This document shows positions 1-12,517 of a stretch of 64,000 bases of DNA, in pieces (within the stretch, counting starts at the first letter, position 1; each line of letters begins with the position of its first letter). The position numbers and the translations under genes were made by a program. Where the stretch lies: NCBI GenBank assembly GCA_963555705.1, contig OY743181.1, positions 23,068,513 to 23,132,512 on the forward strand. The letters run 5' to 3'. This stretch comes from Ligustrum vulgare (taxonomy: Eukaryota; Streptophyta; Magnoliopsida; Lamiales; Oleaceae). The notes under the pieces were generated by a model. The model saw only the letters and a program-made list of their open reading frames with translations, searched no databases and had not been told where the DNA came from.

Positions 1-978
1 TATTGGGTTATAGTGAAAACTAAACCAGGCGTAAAATAGAATTCAGGGTGTGGCTTCAGTCCCGTGAACGAACAAGTGACTCCGACATTCGACAGAAAGA
101 TCCTCACCGTGTTTTTTGTCTTTATTTTGCTATAATTTCTTCCTAGTAAAAGGGAAAAAAAATATTTCAAAAAATGAGTTTTCTAAGAATGTGATGAAAT
201 TTTTGAATTTTTGTATAAATTATTTTCTTAATAAAATATATGATTAAAAATGAGTTTAAGGATATGAGAGTGTAAATAATGAGACTCCACATCTTAAGCA
301 AATCGGAGCATCTTCAATGGATTTTTTATATTTAGAAAGCATATTCTACATAATAGAAAGTATCTTTAAATTTAAAGAGCAAAATTTTTTACAAGTTCAA
401 ACAAACTCTTTATTTTTTTACTCCTTATTTTACTTTTTCATAAAAATATTTATTATCGTTTTTTATTTTTAGTTAATATTTATTTTTTTTAAAAGTTAAT
501 GATCAATAATATTAAATATATGTAATAAAGAAAATTAATGTGAAAACATTGAAAATTAGAAATTTTGAATACATATACATATAATAATAGAGACTATGTT
601 TGACTCTTTAAATTAAATTGTTGAAATAAAGGGTCTATCATAGTGGAATAATGGTAATTATTTCAATCTTGAGATTGATCTCTACTCAATTGACATTTTT
701 TCATTAAAAAATGAAGAATTATCTTATACATGTGTATATGGACACCTCCTCATTTTTTTAATATGTGTCAACTTAAGTGTCTCAAATCTTACAAAACAGA
801 CAACCCTGACCAAACCTTTTCCATCAACGGGTGAAAATGCACCTTCTCCTGTTTCTATTACCATCCTCCTCGAAATTTTAAACAGAACTCAAATTTTTCC
901 CTTTCGATTTTTGCTTTTTTACTTGGTTTTGTAAAATTTATTTTTTGCTTGGGCTTAATTAACCAAAAACCCCCAGAG
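1..978. other. AT-rich sequence upstream of the GIF gene
   Basis: No gene was recognised. The stretch is very AT-rich. A GAGCATCTTCAAT motif near 305 resembles the end of the MITE at 4596, but I found no matching inverted end. The GIF promoter and 5' UTR must lie in the last few hundred bases; I could not fix a TATA box or start site. Confidence 0.5.
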
Positions 979-3900
979 ATGCAGCAACCAGGGCAAGTGT
1001 TTCCAGTTACACCTTCATTTCCTCCTACTAACATCACCACTGAGCAGATTCAGAAGGTATTCTGTATTTTTAATTGTTTTAACACTTGTTTTAATATATG
1101 GGTTATTCTGTTTGGTTTATATGTATGAGCTTGTAGGGTTTCGATTAAATAAATTATGGTTTTGTTACTGATATTTCATTCCTAATGGTATGGCTCTCGA
1201 TTATAATTCCAATTCTGTAGAATCTATAAAGGAAAGTGAATCTTGATTGAAGACTCGAAAGAAAAGTTGTGTTAATGACACTTGTTAGGTGATACTGTTT
1301 GGGTCAAGTCACGAAGTTTCTAAATACCTGTTTTAGATTAAATTCTTCTGATGATATAGCATTTAGTAACTCGTATCTTCATCATTTCCATTGGCAGTAT
1401 AAAGTAAGAATAGTCTTTTTGGGTTCATATGCATTATCAATGAGAGCTCCACATCTTTTAACCGATTGCACCTAACTATGATTTCAAACTACATCCTTTA
1501 CAATGAACTTGTTTGTCAAAATTGATTTATTGCACCACTGTTAAATAGCTTAAATTTTTAATAGTACTCATATAAATTATAAGTTTACAACTATGGAAGA
1601 CTTGACATACATTGGTTAATTTGATCCAAATTTCAGTCTTTTCTTATGGCTCTCTGAAAACTTGGCCCTACTTATTTTGCCAAAAAAAAAAAAAAAAGAA
1701 AAAAAAAAAAGTGAAATCCTTTTTAAGGGTGTCGTTTCATTTTCCAAGTTAATTAACATGGGATTAGTTGCAATGAATGTTGGGAAAGTAGGGTACTTTG
1801 ACCTGGGTAGTTTTGTAACTTTTGTTTATGTGAGTTGGTGAATGATGAGCACATTAAAGGGGTCTTTCTAATCTTTGGTCTCAAACCTCTTCTATACAAT
1901 GGGCACCATTTTTTAAAAATATCTGATTTTTCCTAAACTATCATTTTTTTTTATAACCACTATCTAGATAGAATTTTTGATCTTAAAGGAGATCTTCTAT
2001 AATTCCGCACGTGAGGGGTGATTTCTTGTAAAATGTGCAGGTATGTTGCCTACAGTAAGAGTAGTAAAGGTCAACATTTATGTGTATCTAATACATGTTT
2101 GGCATGCTGGATCGCATAGAACTGAATAGGATTAATAAAGGAAAAGGAAGTTAAAGTAGTGTTTTTTACTTTGCAATACTAGGTAACAAATGTGCCATTC
2201 GTGTTTCCTCTTTCTTCTGCAGCATAATGACTCTAATGCTGCCAACAATGAACCCTTTCCAACTTTACGGTTCATAACTGCCAAAATAACGCCTACGGGG
2301 GTGTTTAGTTTTAAGGATTACAACTGTCTGTGTCCTTTACGTGGGATCACCATCCAACAGCCGCAATGCAATCATTTCTAAGTATCACCATCCAGCTATA
2401 TTGTTTATTCAAACACCACCTCTCTGAAGCAGAGAGACACTGAAAGCTTTTATTTTTCCTTCTCTTTCCTAATTATAAAAGAGATTTGATGGGTGACAAG
2501 ATCCAGTTGAATAAAACGTTGGGAGTGGTGTAGTGATGGCAAAAAGATTGACGGATAGTCTGCATTCTTGGAATAATTGTCATGCTTCGCAGGTCTATTT
2601 TAGTCCATTTAAAAAATTTCCATGCTGTAACCGAGATTTTTTATTTACCTAAAATAGGGTGGATTCCTTTTTTTATTTGGTAAGTTGAGTAATTTTCCAC
2701 TTGGTTTGCTAGTTAATGCATGCAAAAATAAACTAATCATCACAGGCTAGTATGCAATTTCGTGGTGAGCCGTCCTACTTTCAATTTGCATGGTCTCGAT
2801 TACCTCTTGTCCCATATAACATGTAGTGCTTTATAAAAATAAATAAATAAATGAGATAATATTTTTTGCCTGTTTTATCTTACCTTAGCAGTCAGTTTTC
2901 TGGTTTAATTTACATCTTGACGTGCAGTCTTTTTTTCAATTCATGATGTAGTACCTTGACGAAAACAAGAAGTTGATATTGGCGATTTTAGAAAATCAAA
3001 ATCTTGGTAAACTTGCTGAATGTGCCCAGTGAGTCTCTCTCTCTCTCTCTCTCCCTCCAACCCAACCCACCCCACCCTCAGCAGCTGCACACACTTTCTC
3101 TTCTACATGTGTATTTCTGTGAATTAGCTTTTTATATTGCTAAATGATGTTGCTATATCGTATGCCAAAGAAAGAAACATTGACCTCACAACTGGAGATG
3201 AAATAGATACTGTTGCTGACTCATAGTTTGTGCATTCAACTACTTTCCATTATCTAACATCAGATGTAGTTGACACTTTATGCTATAAAACTTAAATGCA
3301 TGTTTTACCACATGTTAGAAGTGTTGGTTGGGATTGACAATTTAGTTTTTACTTTCTTATTTTCATTGGAGATGAGATATTTGGTGGCCTTGGAACGTGG
3401 ACCTTTTGTTGATGAGGTATCTCTTGCTATTCGCTATATTACATCTTAAGAGTTTTTCTTAGCGACCACTGTTCCAATATTCATGCATAAGCATTAGCTG
3501 ATTATCAGAATCTTTCTAATTTTCTGTATCAACTTATATGTGGTCATCCATACACGTGCTGTGTGTGAATGAATAAGAGAGAGAAGGTCATTTATCTGAA
3601 GTAGGTTCATTAGATTTGGCTCAGTATCGAAGATGTGAGTGAGTGAACCCCAGAATTCACAAGCCATATAAGTTACTGGACAATACTTATTTGTTTTACT
3701 GAAAAGAAGAACTCATGTGATTTCACTTTTATGATATGCTGCTCTGGATGATAAGGTACCAGGCTCGACTTCAAAAGAATTTGATGTATTTGGCTGCAAT
3801 TGCCGATGCTCAATCGCAGACACCTGCGATGCCTCCTCAGGTATCTTATGATGTCAGATACTCCAATTTCATCGATAGTGTTTCACAGTTTAGGTTATTC

Positions 3901-4320
3901 TTACGTTAGCAAATGCAGATGGTTCCGCAGCAAGCAATGCAACAAGGTGGGTTTTACATGCAGCATCCTCAAGCTGCAGGAACAGGCCAGCAGCCTGGTA
4001 TGTTTCCCCAAAGAGCATACTTACAGTTCAATAATCTACATCAAATGCAAGATCAGCAGCAGCATCTATCCCAACATCATCCGCAGTCACAAGCCGTGAA
4101 AACTCACATGGGTATGCGGCCTGCCGGGGCTAGTAATGGCATGCACTCCACAAACATCGAGGCTACTCTTGGAGGGAGTGGCCTCGTTTTGAATTCCGGC
4201 CTAGCTGATATACATGGAGGAAGTAAGCAAGATAACCCTGCGGAGGGATCCTCTGGAGCAAATGCGCAGCGAACCTCAGATGCTGCACATGGTGGTGGAG
4301 ATGGAGAGGAAGCTAAATAA
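979..4320 (+). CDS. GIF: GRF-interacting factor, GIF2/GIF3-like (SSXT/SNH domain co-activator), four exons
   Basis: Exons read as 979-1056, 2952-3028, 3756-3840 and 3919-4320, all with GT-AG introns and frame kept, giving about 213 residues. Exon 1 starts MQQPGQVFPVTPSFPPTNIT and runs into EQIQK. Exon 2 begins YLDENKKLILAILENQN and exon 3 carries QKNLMYLAAIADAQ; together these form the SNH (SSXT) domain at about residues 17-80. That domain binds growth-regulating factors (GRFs) and links them to SWI/SNF chromatin remodelling in the nucleus, driving cell proliferation in leaves and flowers. The C-terminal exon is rich in Gln, Gly and Met, with MQHPQA and HMGMRP motifs like GIF2/GIF3 rather than GIF1/AN3. 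Length fits the family (about 195-225 residues). No break was seen; introns 1 and 2 are long and hold simple repeats (poly-A near 1681, CT repeat near 3031). GIF2 and GIF3 cannot be separated without a tree. Confidence 0.93.
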
Positions 4321-4595
4321 CGACCCTGTGATATATCTGAAATAGTCTCTTGTAGGATTAGCGTCTTTTGTATGGGTTTTTTGTCTGTTCAGCAAGCTTC
4401 GAACATGAAAGTTTGTCGTGTTTTAGTGGTAGCAAAGGATAGGTGTTTTTCCTTACTAGACTAGAAGTCTCTCTCTTAATAGGGGGAGACAGTTGGCTAT
4501 AAGCTTCTGCCCTGTTCTACAATAATTTTAGTTGTTTTATAAACAGTAATTTAGTGACTAGTATTACTTTTTGTGTTGATTATGATCCTCGCACG
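4321..4595 (+). other. Probable 3' UTR and downstream flank of the GIF gene
   Basis: Non-coding sequence after the TAA stop at 4318-4320. It is AT-rich with several AATAAT-like signals around 4522, but no single poly(A) site can be fixed. Confidence 0.45.
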
Positions 4596-5138
4596 CTTAG
4601 AGCATCTTCAATATTGGATATCTTCCAAAGTATGATGCGGTCGGAGAGAGAAAAAGGGAAAAGAAATAGAGTATGGAAGGAGGAAAGAGAATAAAAAATA
4701 TAAGAGAGACAGATCTATACAAACTCTCAGTATTTATTGTACAATGTGTTTAAATGATGTATTGAAATAGACATTCTTCTATAATAAATGTTGTTACATA
4801 TTGTTCCTTCCAAATCATTGTTATGTCAACTGAATATTCAATGTAGTATTGTGGATGTGCCCCCAGGGCACATCTCCAAGTGGCAAAGAGGATGGGTGGT
4901 AAGTGCTCAGCGCAGCTGTGTGCTTGGTTCGATTCCCCGCAAGGTGGAATTGGCCTTGTGGCAAGCGGGAGTTATTGAGATTTGCTCATGCTTACCATAA
5001 GCCCTTCCACCCTGGCTACTTGGAGGCATAACCTGGATTTACCTTCCCGAACCAATGGCCTTGGGCGTGGTCGGTTCGGGCCCTCAGGGTGTGGGCTACA
5101 CCTTTTTTTTTTTTTTTTAGTATTGTGGATGTTCTTAG
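4596..5138. mobile_element. MITE with GAGCATCTTCAAT-type ends, carrying a SINE
   Basis: The left end reads CTTAGAGCATCTTCAATA; the right end, reverse-complemented, reads CTAAGAACATCCACAATA, 14 of 18 bases matching. Without the SINE and one TSD copy the element is about 269 bp. No coding capacity. The TSD of the MITE itself is not clear, so the superfamily is open. Confidence 0.6.
4859..5118 (+). mobile_element. tRNA-derived SINE with T-rich tail
   Basis: About 260 bp between perfect 14-bp direct repeats AGTATTGTGGATGT (4845-4858 and 5119-5132). It has a pol III A-box-like TGGCAAAGAGG (4881-4891) and a canonical B box GGTTCGATTCC (4926-4936) at tRNA-like spacing. It ends in a run of T rather than A, as I recall for Au-type plant SINEs. 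It sits inside the right part of the surrounding MITE. Confidence 0.85.
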
Positions 5139-5589
5139 ATAGAATAATGATCCAAGTATAGCAGGGCCTCCACTAACATAGCTCCCTCTATGTGAGGGGG
5201 TCCCTAATATACCTATGGTATAACCCTATTTGATAACATTCATAAAAAGTATAAATGATATTTAAGCATAAGTTTTTAATGTATGCTTTATATGCCATAG
5301 GTTGTCCATGGCTTTTATGAAGCTTGAAATTGAAATTTGCGAATAGCTATATTCCCGACCCCCCCCCACCCACCCCCAAAAGTAAAAGTAAAGTATGTCG
5401 TGCTAAGGACATGCTTGGTGGGGGTAGGAAGATGAAAAATAAGCTACATTTTTGTGTATTCCACAATCAATTTTTATCCGGTATAAGTTAGGGATGACAG
5501 GGGAAAAAATTATTATACCCGATACCTAGAGTTGGAATTGCCTGTTGGGTACATAGGGCAAGTATCATTGCTTCAAAATGGAGGTGGAT
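5139..5589. other. Intergenic, no feature recognised
   Basis: Unique-looking AT-rich sequence with a C-rich run near 5358. No credible ORF or element end was seen. Confidence 0.5.
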
Positions 5590-5830
5590 GGATTTGTTAC
5601 ATGAGAAATGTTAAATGTACGGACCTGTACATGTACAGGCTACATACTGTAGCAATGAACAGTAATTACTGTTCATTGCTACAGTATGTAGCCTGTACAT
5701 GCCTGTACTTGTAGCAGTGTTACATTATTCATCTATCCTCATCATTGCTACAGTAATGCTACAGTATGTAGCCTGTACATGTACAGGCATGTACCTGTAA
5801 AAGTGTTACATTATTCATCTATCATCATCA
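5590..5830. repeat. Inverted and direct repeat block with a 72-bp perfect palindrome
   Basis: Bases 5630-5665 and 5666-5701 are exact reverse complements with no spacer (centre AGTAA/TTACT). The right arm is repeated directly at about 5757-5825, with a shared GTGTTACATTATTCATCTATC-like tail after each copy. The 16-mer CCTGTACATGTACAGG is itself palindromic. The outer flanks are weakly inverted, so a small foldback or MITE-type element is likely. Confidence 0.8.
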
Positions 5831-5989
5831 TTTCTTCTAGAAGAAACATGAATCTGCCACAATTTGAAAGAAATAATTTCACCAATTACAAACATTAGAC
5901 GAGGAAAGGGACCTGTCCGGCTCAGAACAAGTTCTGTTTGGCCTTGCTTTATAATCGGATACAAGGGCGGGACTAAGAGATAAAAATAT

Positions 5990-6465
5990 GGGTAATTATA
6001 TTATATTAACACTACAATATTTGTTAACTACACCAATTTTATTTTTAATGAATATCCCTTAACTTTTCTTATTTTTACACTTATGCTCTCAAGGTTTTTA
6101 TATAAATCTTTTATTATCAACCATCTATTAATTTTCATATTTTGTCCATAAATATGATTTTTGTCCAAAATATTCTTATGAGGGCGAAAAAACTAATTTA
6201 TCTCTCGTATTTTTAAATAATCGAAGTAATAATACAAACATCAAAAATAAATGTTTTTCCTTCTTTTCAATGCACAATAGCAGAATATTTGGATAGAAAT
6301 TGTGATTAAAAACAAAATATATTAATTAATTGAAAGTTAAGAATAATAATGCTTTGAAAAAAAATTGAGGACATAAAAGCAAAAGTTAGCAAATATTAAA
6401 AACCTTTTATGTAATTAAAATGTGGTGTAAATATAAAAACTTGTAGCGTGAATATAAATATATCC
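5990..6465. mobile_element. MULE-type MITE, copy 1
   Basis: It starts GGGTAATTATAT and ends in a degraded inverted form. Flanks TAAAAATAT (5981-5989) and TAAAAATAC (6466-6474) form a 9-bp TSD with one mismatch. It is homologous along its length to the copy at 38852-41038, which has a perfect 9-bp TSD. Non-coding, 476 bp. Confidence 0.75.
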
Positions 6466-6613
6466 TAAAAATACCCGATGGGATGGGAAAGGAAATGACT
6501 TTTCAGACCTAATCTGTCCTATAGCCATTTCAATTCAAAACAAAATGCATTGTCAATAAATAGCTTTCATTAAGGAAGTTAATTGAGTTCGGAAAAACCT
6601 AAACTTGGACAGG

Positions 6614-6880
6614 TAGCAATGGGTCGAGTCAGTTCGGCGTGCTCGTCTCGTCAAAATGACTAGTCGAGTCATGAGCTCATGTCAAACGAGCCTAGTCTAG
6701 GCTTGACTCATTTGACCGGTATCGAGCTCGGCTTGGCCCACGAGCTTACGGCTCGTGGGACGAGCCGAGCTCGACTCGCCGGCACGTTAAATATTTTTTC
6801 CCTCCTCTTATGACTTAATATATTATATATAAATTTATAATTAGTTACATAATAAATAAATTAATAAATCGGCTTGCCGA
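6614..6880. mobile_element. hAT-like subterminal region rich in GAGCTCG/GGCTCG repeats
   Basis: Starts near TAGCAATGGGTCGAG and holds many short direct and inverted GAGCTCG, CGAGCC and GGCTCGTGGG motifs. The same style appears at 17150-17378 next to the hAT transposase remnant and in the hAT MITE at 36121. It may be the other end of the 14.6-17.4 kb hAT element, now separated by later insertions. Confidence 0.5.
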
Positions 6881-6966
6881 CTCATTAAATATATTTTTAT
6901 CTAAATATAGGATAAATAGCGCAAAACGTCCCTACCGTTTACACTAATTGTGTAAATCATCCTTAT

Positions 6967-7864
6967 TGATAAGATCCCAATAAGGGAACACGAAAAAACG
7001 CGGAATTAAACGAAACAAATATAGGAAAGATTCAAATTCAGCCAACAAACACAAGAACACAATAATTGAAATACTGAAAAAGGTAAAATTGACGATAGGA
7101 CCTGAACCCAACAATCACAACGCAATGAATGACGATGTGGATTGAAGAACCGAGATTTCGAAACGCCACAAGGGATGTCAAACTCCTTGATAAGTTTCTG
7201 ATTGGAACGCCACAAATATTCAAGAAAAATATTTGATAAGTTCAATTGACTGTTCTTCAAAAACAAGAAAAAGAAATCCTCCTTTTCTAGAGAGAAAATT
7301 CTCACATCAATTCAATAATATCCAAAGTTGTTATTAATGAAAAACAAAACAATATAATGTAAAACTGACCTAACTAGGTTTAGCCGCTAATTGGGCCCAA
7401 AACATAGAAGTAAATAATTAAAAATGGAATTAAATTAAAAAAAAACGCGAAATCTGGAAAATAGATGTTACGGCCGTAACAATGTCACTTACGGCCGTAA
7501 ATGACTCTCTGTTAATGAGTTACGGCCGTAACAAGAACTCTCACGGCCGTAAGTATCAAATTGCTGAATTTCTTCAATTCCACCAGAGAAGGAGTTACGG
7601 TTGTGAGTTATTGTCTTACGGTCGTAAGTATAAAAATCTTGGAATTCTTGTTTTTGACCCGAGGGGCTGTTACGGCCATGAACAACTGGTTTTACGGCAG
7701 TGAATGTGCTCTTGGTCTCCAAACATTGACCCTTGGATTCGGCTCGATCCCTTTGTCTTCTCGGCTCGATTCTAACATGAAACTTGTGTTGTTTCCCGCG
7801 TAGATCACTGTCGCGTTGCCGATAGGTCGACTTCTCCTTTGGTCTCCTACTTCGGATCACATCA
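6967..7864 (-). repeat. 3' LTR of gypsy element A
   Basis: 898 bp, pairing with 12518-13418. It holds an array of about eight TTACGGCCGTAA-type palindromes in four pairs between 7467 and 7702. Confidence 0.9.
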
Positions 7865-8447
7865 TCCCTCCTTTCTTGGAAAGGATTCGACCTCGAATCT
7901 GTATATGGCCTCTCCTTTATGTATCTCTTGCTTTCGTTGGTTCGAGGGACTTGTTCATGTTTTGTGCTATCAATCATCCTTTGGGGCTGTTCTGTCCGGA
8001 AATTAATTTTCTCTTTGGCCTTAGTTTTGTAATTTGATTGTAGTACCTGCAAAACAGAATTAGCCAAACTAGGGAGGGATGTGTTAGCAAATGCAAATAA
8101 ACTCATTTTTGTGGTAGACTCTCTTTTCTTTTTCTTTTTACTCTCAAGCTCACCTTTTTTTGAGGCCGTGGCCTCAACTCTCTTGTTTTCAATTTTCACA
8201 CTATCTCCTTTTTATGAGGTCGTGGCCTCAACGCTCTTATTTTTCCCCTCAAACTCGCTCTTTATTTTCAATTGGTACTCTTGGACCTCTTTAGGTGATA
8301 GTGGAGCAAGAGTGATCATTTTTCCACCCTTCACGAAAGAATATCAATTTTTAAACCCATCATGCACCACTCTCCTATCATGTTGCCTGACCTTCCCAAC
8401 AAAATATGCCCAACATGCATAGGGACCACATCACACACAACCTCATC
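7865..8447 (-). pseudogene. Remnant of gypsy A protease tail and pol start, joined to the 3' end
   Basis: Read on the minus strand from 8447 downward, the sequence matches the protease-to-pol linker of element C: a VPMHVGHILLGR block beside the solo LTR, then a basic linker (KKKKRESTTKMS) and SLPSLANSVLQ. It then jumps to the end-of-pol block with DSRSNPFQE (about 7870-7900). Everything between the pol start and the integrase tail is deleted. Frames shift, so no protein is expected. Confidence 0.7.
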
Positions 8448-10532
8448 TGTAGCGACCGAGAAAATTCTATAACAATAAAAGTTAAATTTATTTAATTTGT
8501 CGCTACGACTTCACCCGATGAAAACGTGTTCGCCAAGCAAATTAAATTATTTTAATATTTCAAGAAAGAAATTTAAATCCGTTTCAATCTTTATTTCCGA
8601 TTCGCGATTTTAAATTTGTCTGAAATTATTATTTCATTTTAAATCCAATTCTTTATTTTAATCCCATAACCAAATACCTGAATTATTTTCCCTAAATTAT
8701 GTGGCTGTAAATTCAAAGGGTTACCCAAATTCATCAGATTCTCAAACGTTCCAAAATGATATTTTCATTCAATAATATATTTATTCACCATCATCACACA
8801 GGAGTTACAGTCATCAATTTCACCTTTTCAAATTTTTGTAACTGAATAAACGCCACAGATTATTACACCATGTTACAGTTTTACACCATTGTCCATAAAA
8901 TCATCTTCACCATTTTTTTTTGAATCTTTCCATTCCCTCATGAGCATCTGCAGAATTTGAGTAAGGATTTCTTTGACTCAAACCGACTTTCTTCAACTCT
9001 TCCATGACACACAATCACAAACATTCCCCATTTCACAACGATCACAATCTGTAGTCCACCGGTGATACTCCAAAGCAAACTGGGTGTCAGCACCACCACC
9101 TCAACCCGACACTGCCAATTCAGAATCCACAACCGGTATCACCATGGCCAAAACTTCAGTCCACGACTTCCACATTCAGGCCCGACACCAACGTCACAAA
9201 TCGCCCTTACCCATTTCACTTTCTCCCCACAATTTATACCAAACACCCAAGAAATCAGGAAAACAATGAAGCCCAACATCTTACCTTGGTTATCGATCGG
9301 ATTATCGCTGATGAAGCCTTCAAACACGCACCTTGTAGACTTGGTTTTCTCCCACTAAGAACAACCAAGAGCCTCTTTTCACGTACCCCATTCACCCCTT
9401 CAGTCGTCGCCGCGAGATGGCAGCAATGTCGCCGTGGACGACGACATGGGACCGGGAAGGGCAACGCCCTCCCGATCGGCTCTCCCTCTCTGTCTTATGT
9501 TTAAGGGAGAGAGGAATGGAGATTTTTTTTATTTATTATTAGATTATTTTTGAATTTTCCCTTTAGTCCCCAAGTTCTCAAAGTTAATTATTTCAGGTCC
9601 TGTTGACTTTTAAATGTTTATTTCAATCCCAGGTTTTGAAAGTTATTATTTAAGCCCTGCAGTTTTTTTAAAAATATCCAAGTCAGTCCCCTGTTATTTT
9701 GGAAAATTTTATTCAAGTCCAAATTCTTTAAAATGTTAGATTAGTCCATAATCTTTTATTTTATTTTAATTTAAACACTCAATTTCCCGAACATTTCTAA
9801 TTCAAAATTTATTTTTTTGGCTAGACGACGCGAACGGACGATTAGAGACTTGAAGTTTTTCCCGCTCGATATATATACTCGTTAAGCTTTAAGGTAGACT
9901 CATACTCAATAATTTATTTAGCTATGATTTGCATGTGAATTTGGAATTATGTAAATCATATATGATGTTATGTTCATGTGATTAATCATGAGGGGTAAGA
10001 CGGGCAAATGCTCTCCCGAAAATGGTGTATAAAGAAGAAATGTTATATGCGCTATAACTTCCATGCATAATTGCATGTTGAATTAAGACAAGACAAGGCT
10101 ACTTTCCGTACTTATGTGAATATGCGATATGTTATGATGTTATGAGAAAAATATGTTTGCATGATTACATGTTTATGTGCAATTTATGGATTAAGTGAAT
10201 TATTCGGTTATGAGTTTACTGAGTATTTCTTAGAAATACTCACCCCGTTATTAACAATTTTTGCAGACTTCGGAAGCGGTGGCGAGTGATGGACTCAAGT
10301 GGCAAAGAAATAATTAAATGTTATTTTAAATATTAAAATTTCCGTTTATTTTAAGTCGAACTTTTTAATGTGCCGACTATGGAGGATTTAAAATTTTATT
10401 TCTATGAATGATTGGAACAATTTTATGCAAAACTTAAAATTTCAATTATTTCCGCTAAATGAATATTCTTTTTGAAATTGAGTTTGAGACGATGAAGTGG
10501 CGTTTCGAGTATTTAGAACTCAGGGCGTTACA
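8448..10532 (+). mobile_element. Solo LTR, about 2.1 kb (Del/Tekay-like ends), inside gypsy A
   Basis: It starts TGTAGCGACCGAG and ends CTCAGGGCGTTACA. A perfect 5-bp TSD TCATC lies at 8443-8447 and 10533-10537. The gypsy A protease frame continues across the insertion: GGFRD on one side, DEVVCDVVP on the other. There is no internal region and no convincing ORF. The TGTARCGCCC-type ends and length suit Del/Tekay chromoviruses, but that assignment is inference. Confidence 0.85.
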
Positions 10533-10735
10533 TCATCTCTAAAACCCCCAATGGTGAATTTAATATTAACCTGTTTGTTCACCTTAAGTTTTCCCAACTC
10601 GGTTAACCAATTTAATTTATAGGGGTTGGGGTGTTTCACCTTAGGCAATCTCAACTTCTCCACAAATAATGTACTAACCACATTAGTACAACTTCCCCCG
10701 TCAATTACTATCCCACAAACCTTTTTTCCCACCAA
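10533..10735 (-). pseudogene. Gypsy A aspartic protease fragment
   Basis: Minus-strand frame with the catalytic-type IDGGSCTNVVS motif and KHPNPYKLNW, as in elements B and C. It is cut at 10537 by the solo LTR and continues at 8447. A frameshift separates it from the gag ORF. Confidence 0.8.
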
Positions 10736-10761
10736 ACACCTAGTGTGGAAAGATTATCCAG

Positions 10762-11883
10762 CTATTCATCAATTTCAACCATCTTAGTTCGAGAATTTAG
10801 GACACGTCTATTTACAAGGGACCCTTTCACCGCATAAGTTAACCCCTCTTCATCACTACTACTAGCCCCAACATCCATTAACTTAGGCATTCCCTTAAAT
10901 TCATCATCGGAACTAATTTCACCATTATCACTCAAGAGCATTACTTTCTTATTTGGACACTGTGATGCTATATGGCCCGACCCCAAACACTTAAAGAACT
11001 TAATATTTCTATCCCTAGTAGGTTGAGAATCAAAAATATTTTTACCTTTAGTTGTAAGTTCCTCCTTTCCCTTCGGGACGTGCTCATCATTGTGATCCTT
11101 CCTCAGTTGTGATGTAGGATAAGTTCCTGGTGATTGTTTAGATGTCCCCTTTCGCCTTAATTGCCTTTCCACCTTCATTTCCATGTGCACCATGTCTTCC
11201 AGTTCCACATAATGTTGTAACTCAATGAGGTTTGCAATATCTCTGTTCAGCTCATTCAAAAATCTAGCCATTGTAGCTTCCCGATCCTCCACCACGTTGG
11301 CCCTAATCATGCCTACCTCCATGTCTCTATGATACTCCTCTACACTTCTAGAACCTTGCGTGAGCCCCTGCAACCTTTGATAAATATCCCTATGATAGTG
11401 GCTTGGGACAAACCTCTTCCTCATTATGATTTTCATCTCACGCCATGTATCCACCGGACCCTCACCATTCCTCCTTCGATCATTCACCAACTGATCCCAC
11501 CAATTAATGGCATAACCGGTGAACTCAACAACCGCTAACTTCACCTTCTTTCCTTCATAATAATTGTGGCAATCAAACATCAACTCTACCTTCTTCTCCC
11601 AATCTAGGTAAGCCTCCAGATCACTCCTCCCATGAAAATGTGGAATAGACATTTTTATTTTACCTAGATTATCATCTATCTCATCCCGATCACCACGATC
11701 TCTTCTATTATTTGCCCTTTCATTCCTATCTCCTCTACCCCTTCTCCTCCTTACACTAGCCACAGATGATTGGATACTATTTCCTTCACTCGCAAACTCT
11801 TCATCATGAAACCCATATCTAACCCTTTGATTATGTCTCCCCCTATGATCTCTCCGATTCCCTCCTAGCTCTAGGACCCACAT
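10762..11883 (-). pseudogene. Gypsy A Gag fragment
   Basis: A 373-residue frame with the retrotransposon Gag core (SDLEAYLDWEKKVELMF, YAINWWDQLV, RFVPSHYHRDIYQRLQ). The zinc knuckle reads FFKCLGSGHIASQCP, so the first Cys of the CCHC knuckle is replaced by Phe. The start Met shown is probably not the original; the true N terminus lies upstream in a damaged region near 11890-12120. Non-functional remnant. Confidence 0.85.
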
Positions 11884-12503
11884 GAGTTTGTTCCCTACGC
11901 AACTTATTAATAGTTTCTTCCTGCCTATCCATCCTAGTCATCAACTTCTCAAATTGCTCATGTAAAGTCTTCATCACACCTACATCATTGTTATTCACCC
12001 TATGCATACCTTCCGGTCATTTTTTGTGGCTCGTTGATGAAGCTGCTGGCTCCCTTCTGTAAATTCCCTGGTTGTCCCCAACTGATGAAGATGATGAATC
12101 CCATCCGCTAGACATTATTAGTCTTCACAGAAATAAGTAGTATGCTCCTCGAAAAAATATATCGCTTGTGTATCACTCAAAATCCCCCTTCCAAGCACTT
12201 CAAAAACAGTCCAAGAACTCAAGTAAGGGTAGGACACGATAAGACATGAGTAAGAACAGGAGAATTTGGAAATTGAGACAAATTCGGAATATTCGGGAAA
12301 ATAATGAAATTTTCATTTTTTTTTTCCTAAACAACTAGACAATTTGACTACGAATATGGCGGAAAAAAAGGGAATTAGATTTGGATAAGAATTGACTAAG
12401 ATAAACAAGTTTGAATTTTTTTGTGGAATTTTATATGAATCAAACAAAGAAAAAATTTACTGGTACGAAGAACAAAAAAATCAAGAACTGAATCTAGATC
12501 CAA

Positions 12504-12515
12504 GCTCTGATACCA
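12504..12515 (-). promoter_or_regulatory. Primer-binding site of gypsy A
   Basis: The minus strand reads TGGTATCAGAGC, complementary to the 3' end of initiator Met-tRNA, two bases from the end of the 5' LTR. Confidence 0.9.
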
Positions 12516-12517
12516 GA

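Noticed and set aside
300..660. MITE starting GAGCATCTTCAATGG upstream of GIF
   Set aside because: No inverted partner end or TSD could be found.
4881..4936. A and B box pair as a tRNA gene
   Set aside because: No acceptor stem or anticodon loop folds properly; the unit has a T-tail and a 14-bp TSD, so it is a SINE.
6614..6621. 8-bp hAT target duplication with the flank of 17378
   Set aside because: TGGACAGG and CCAATTGC do not match, so the link between the two hAT-like ends stays unproven.
9062..9504. Overlapping ORFs on both strands
   Set aside because: Inside the 2.1-kb solo LTR; no recognisable protein; chance frames in GC-richer sequence.
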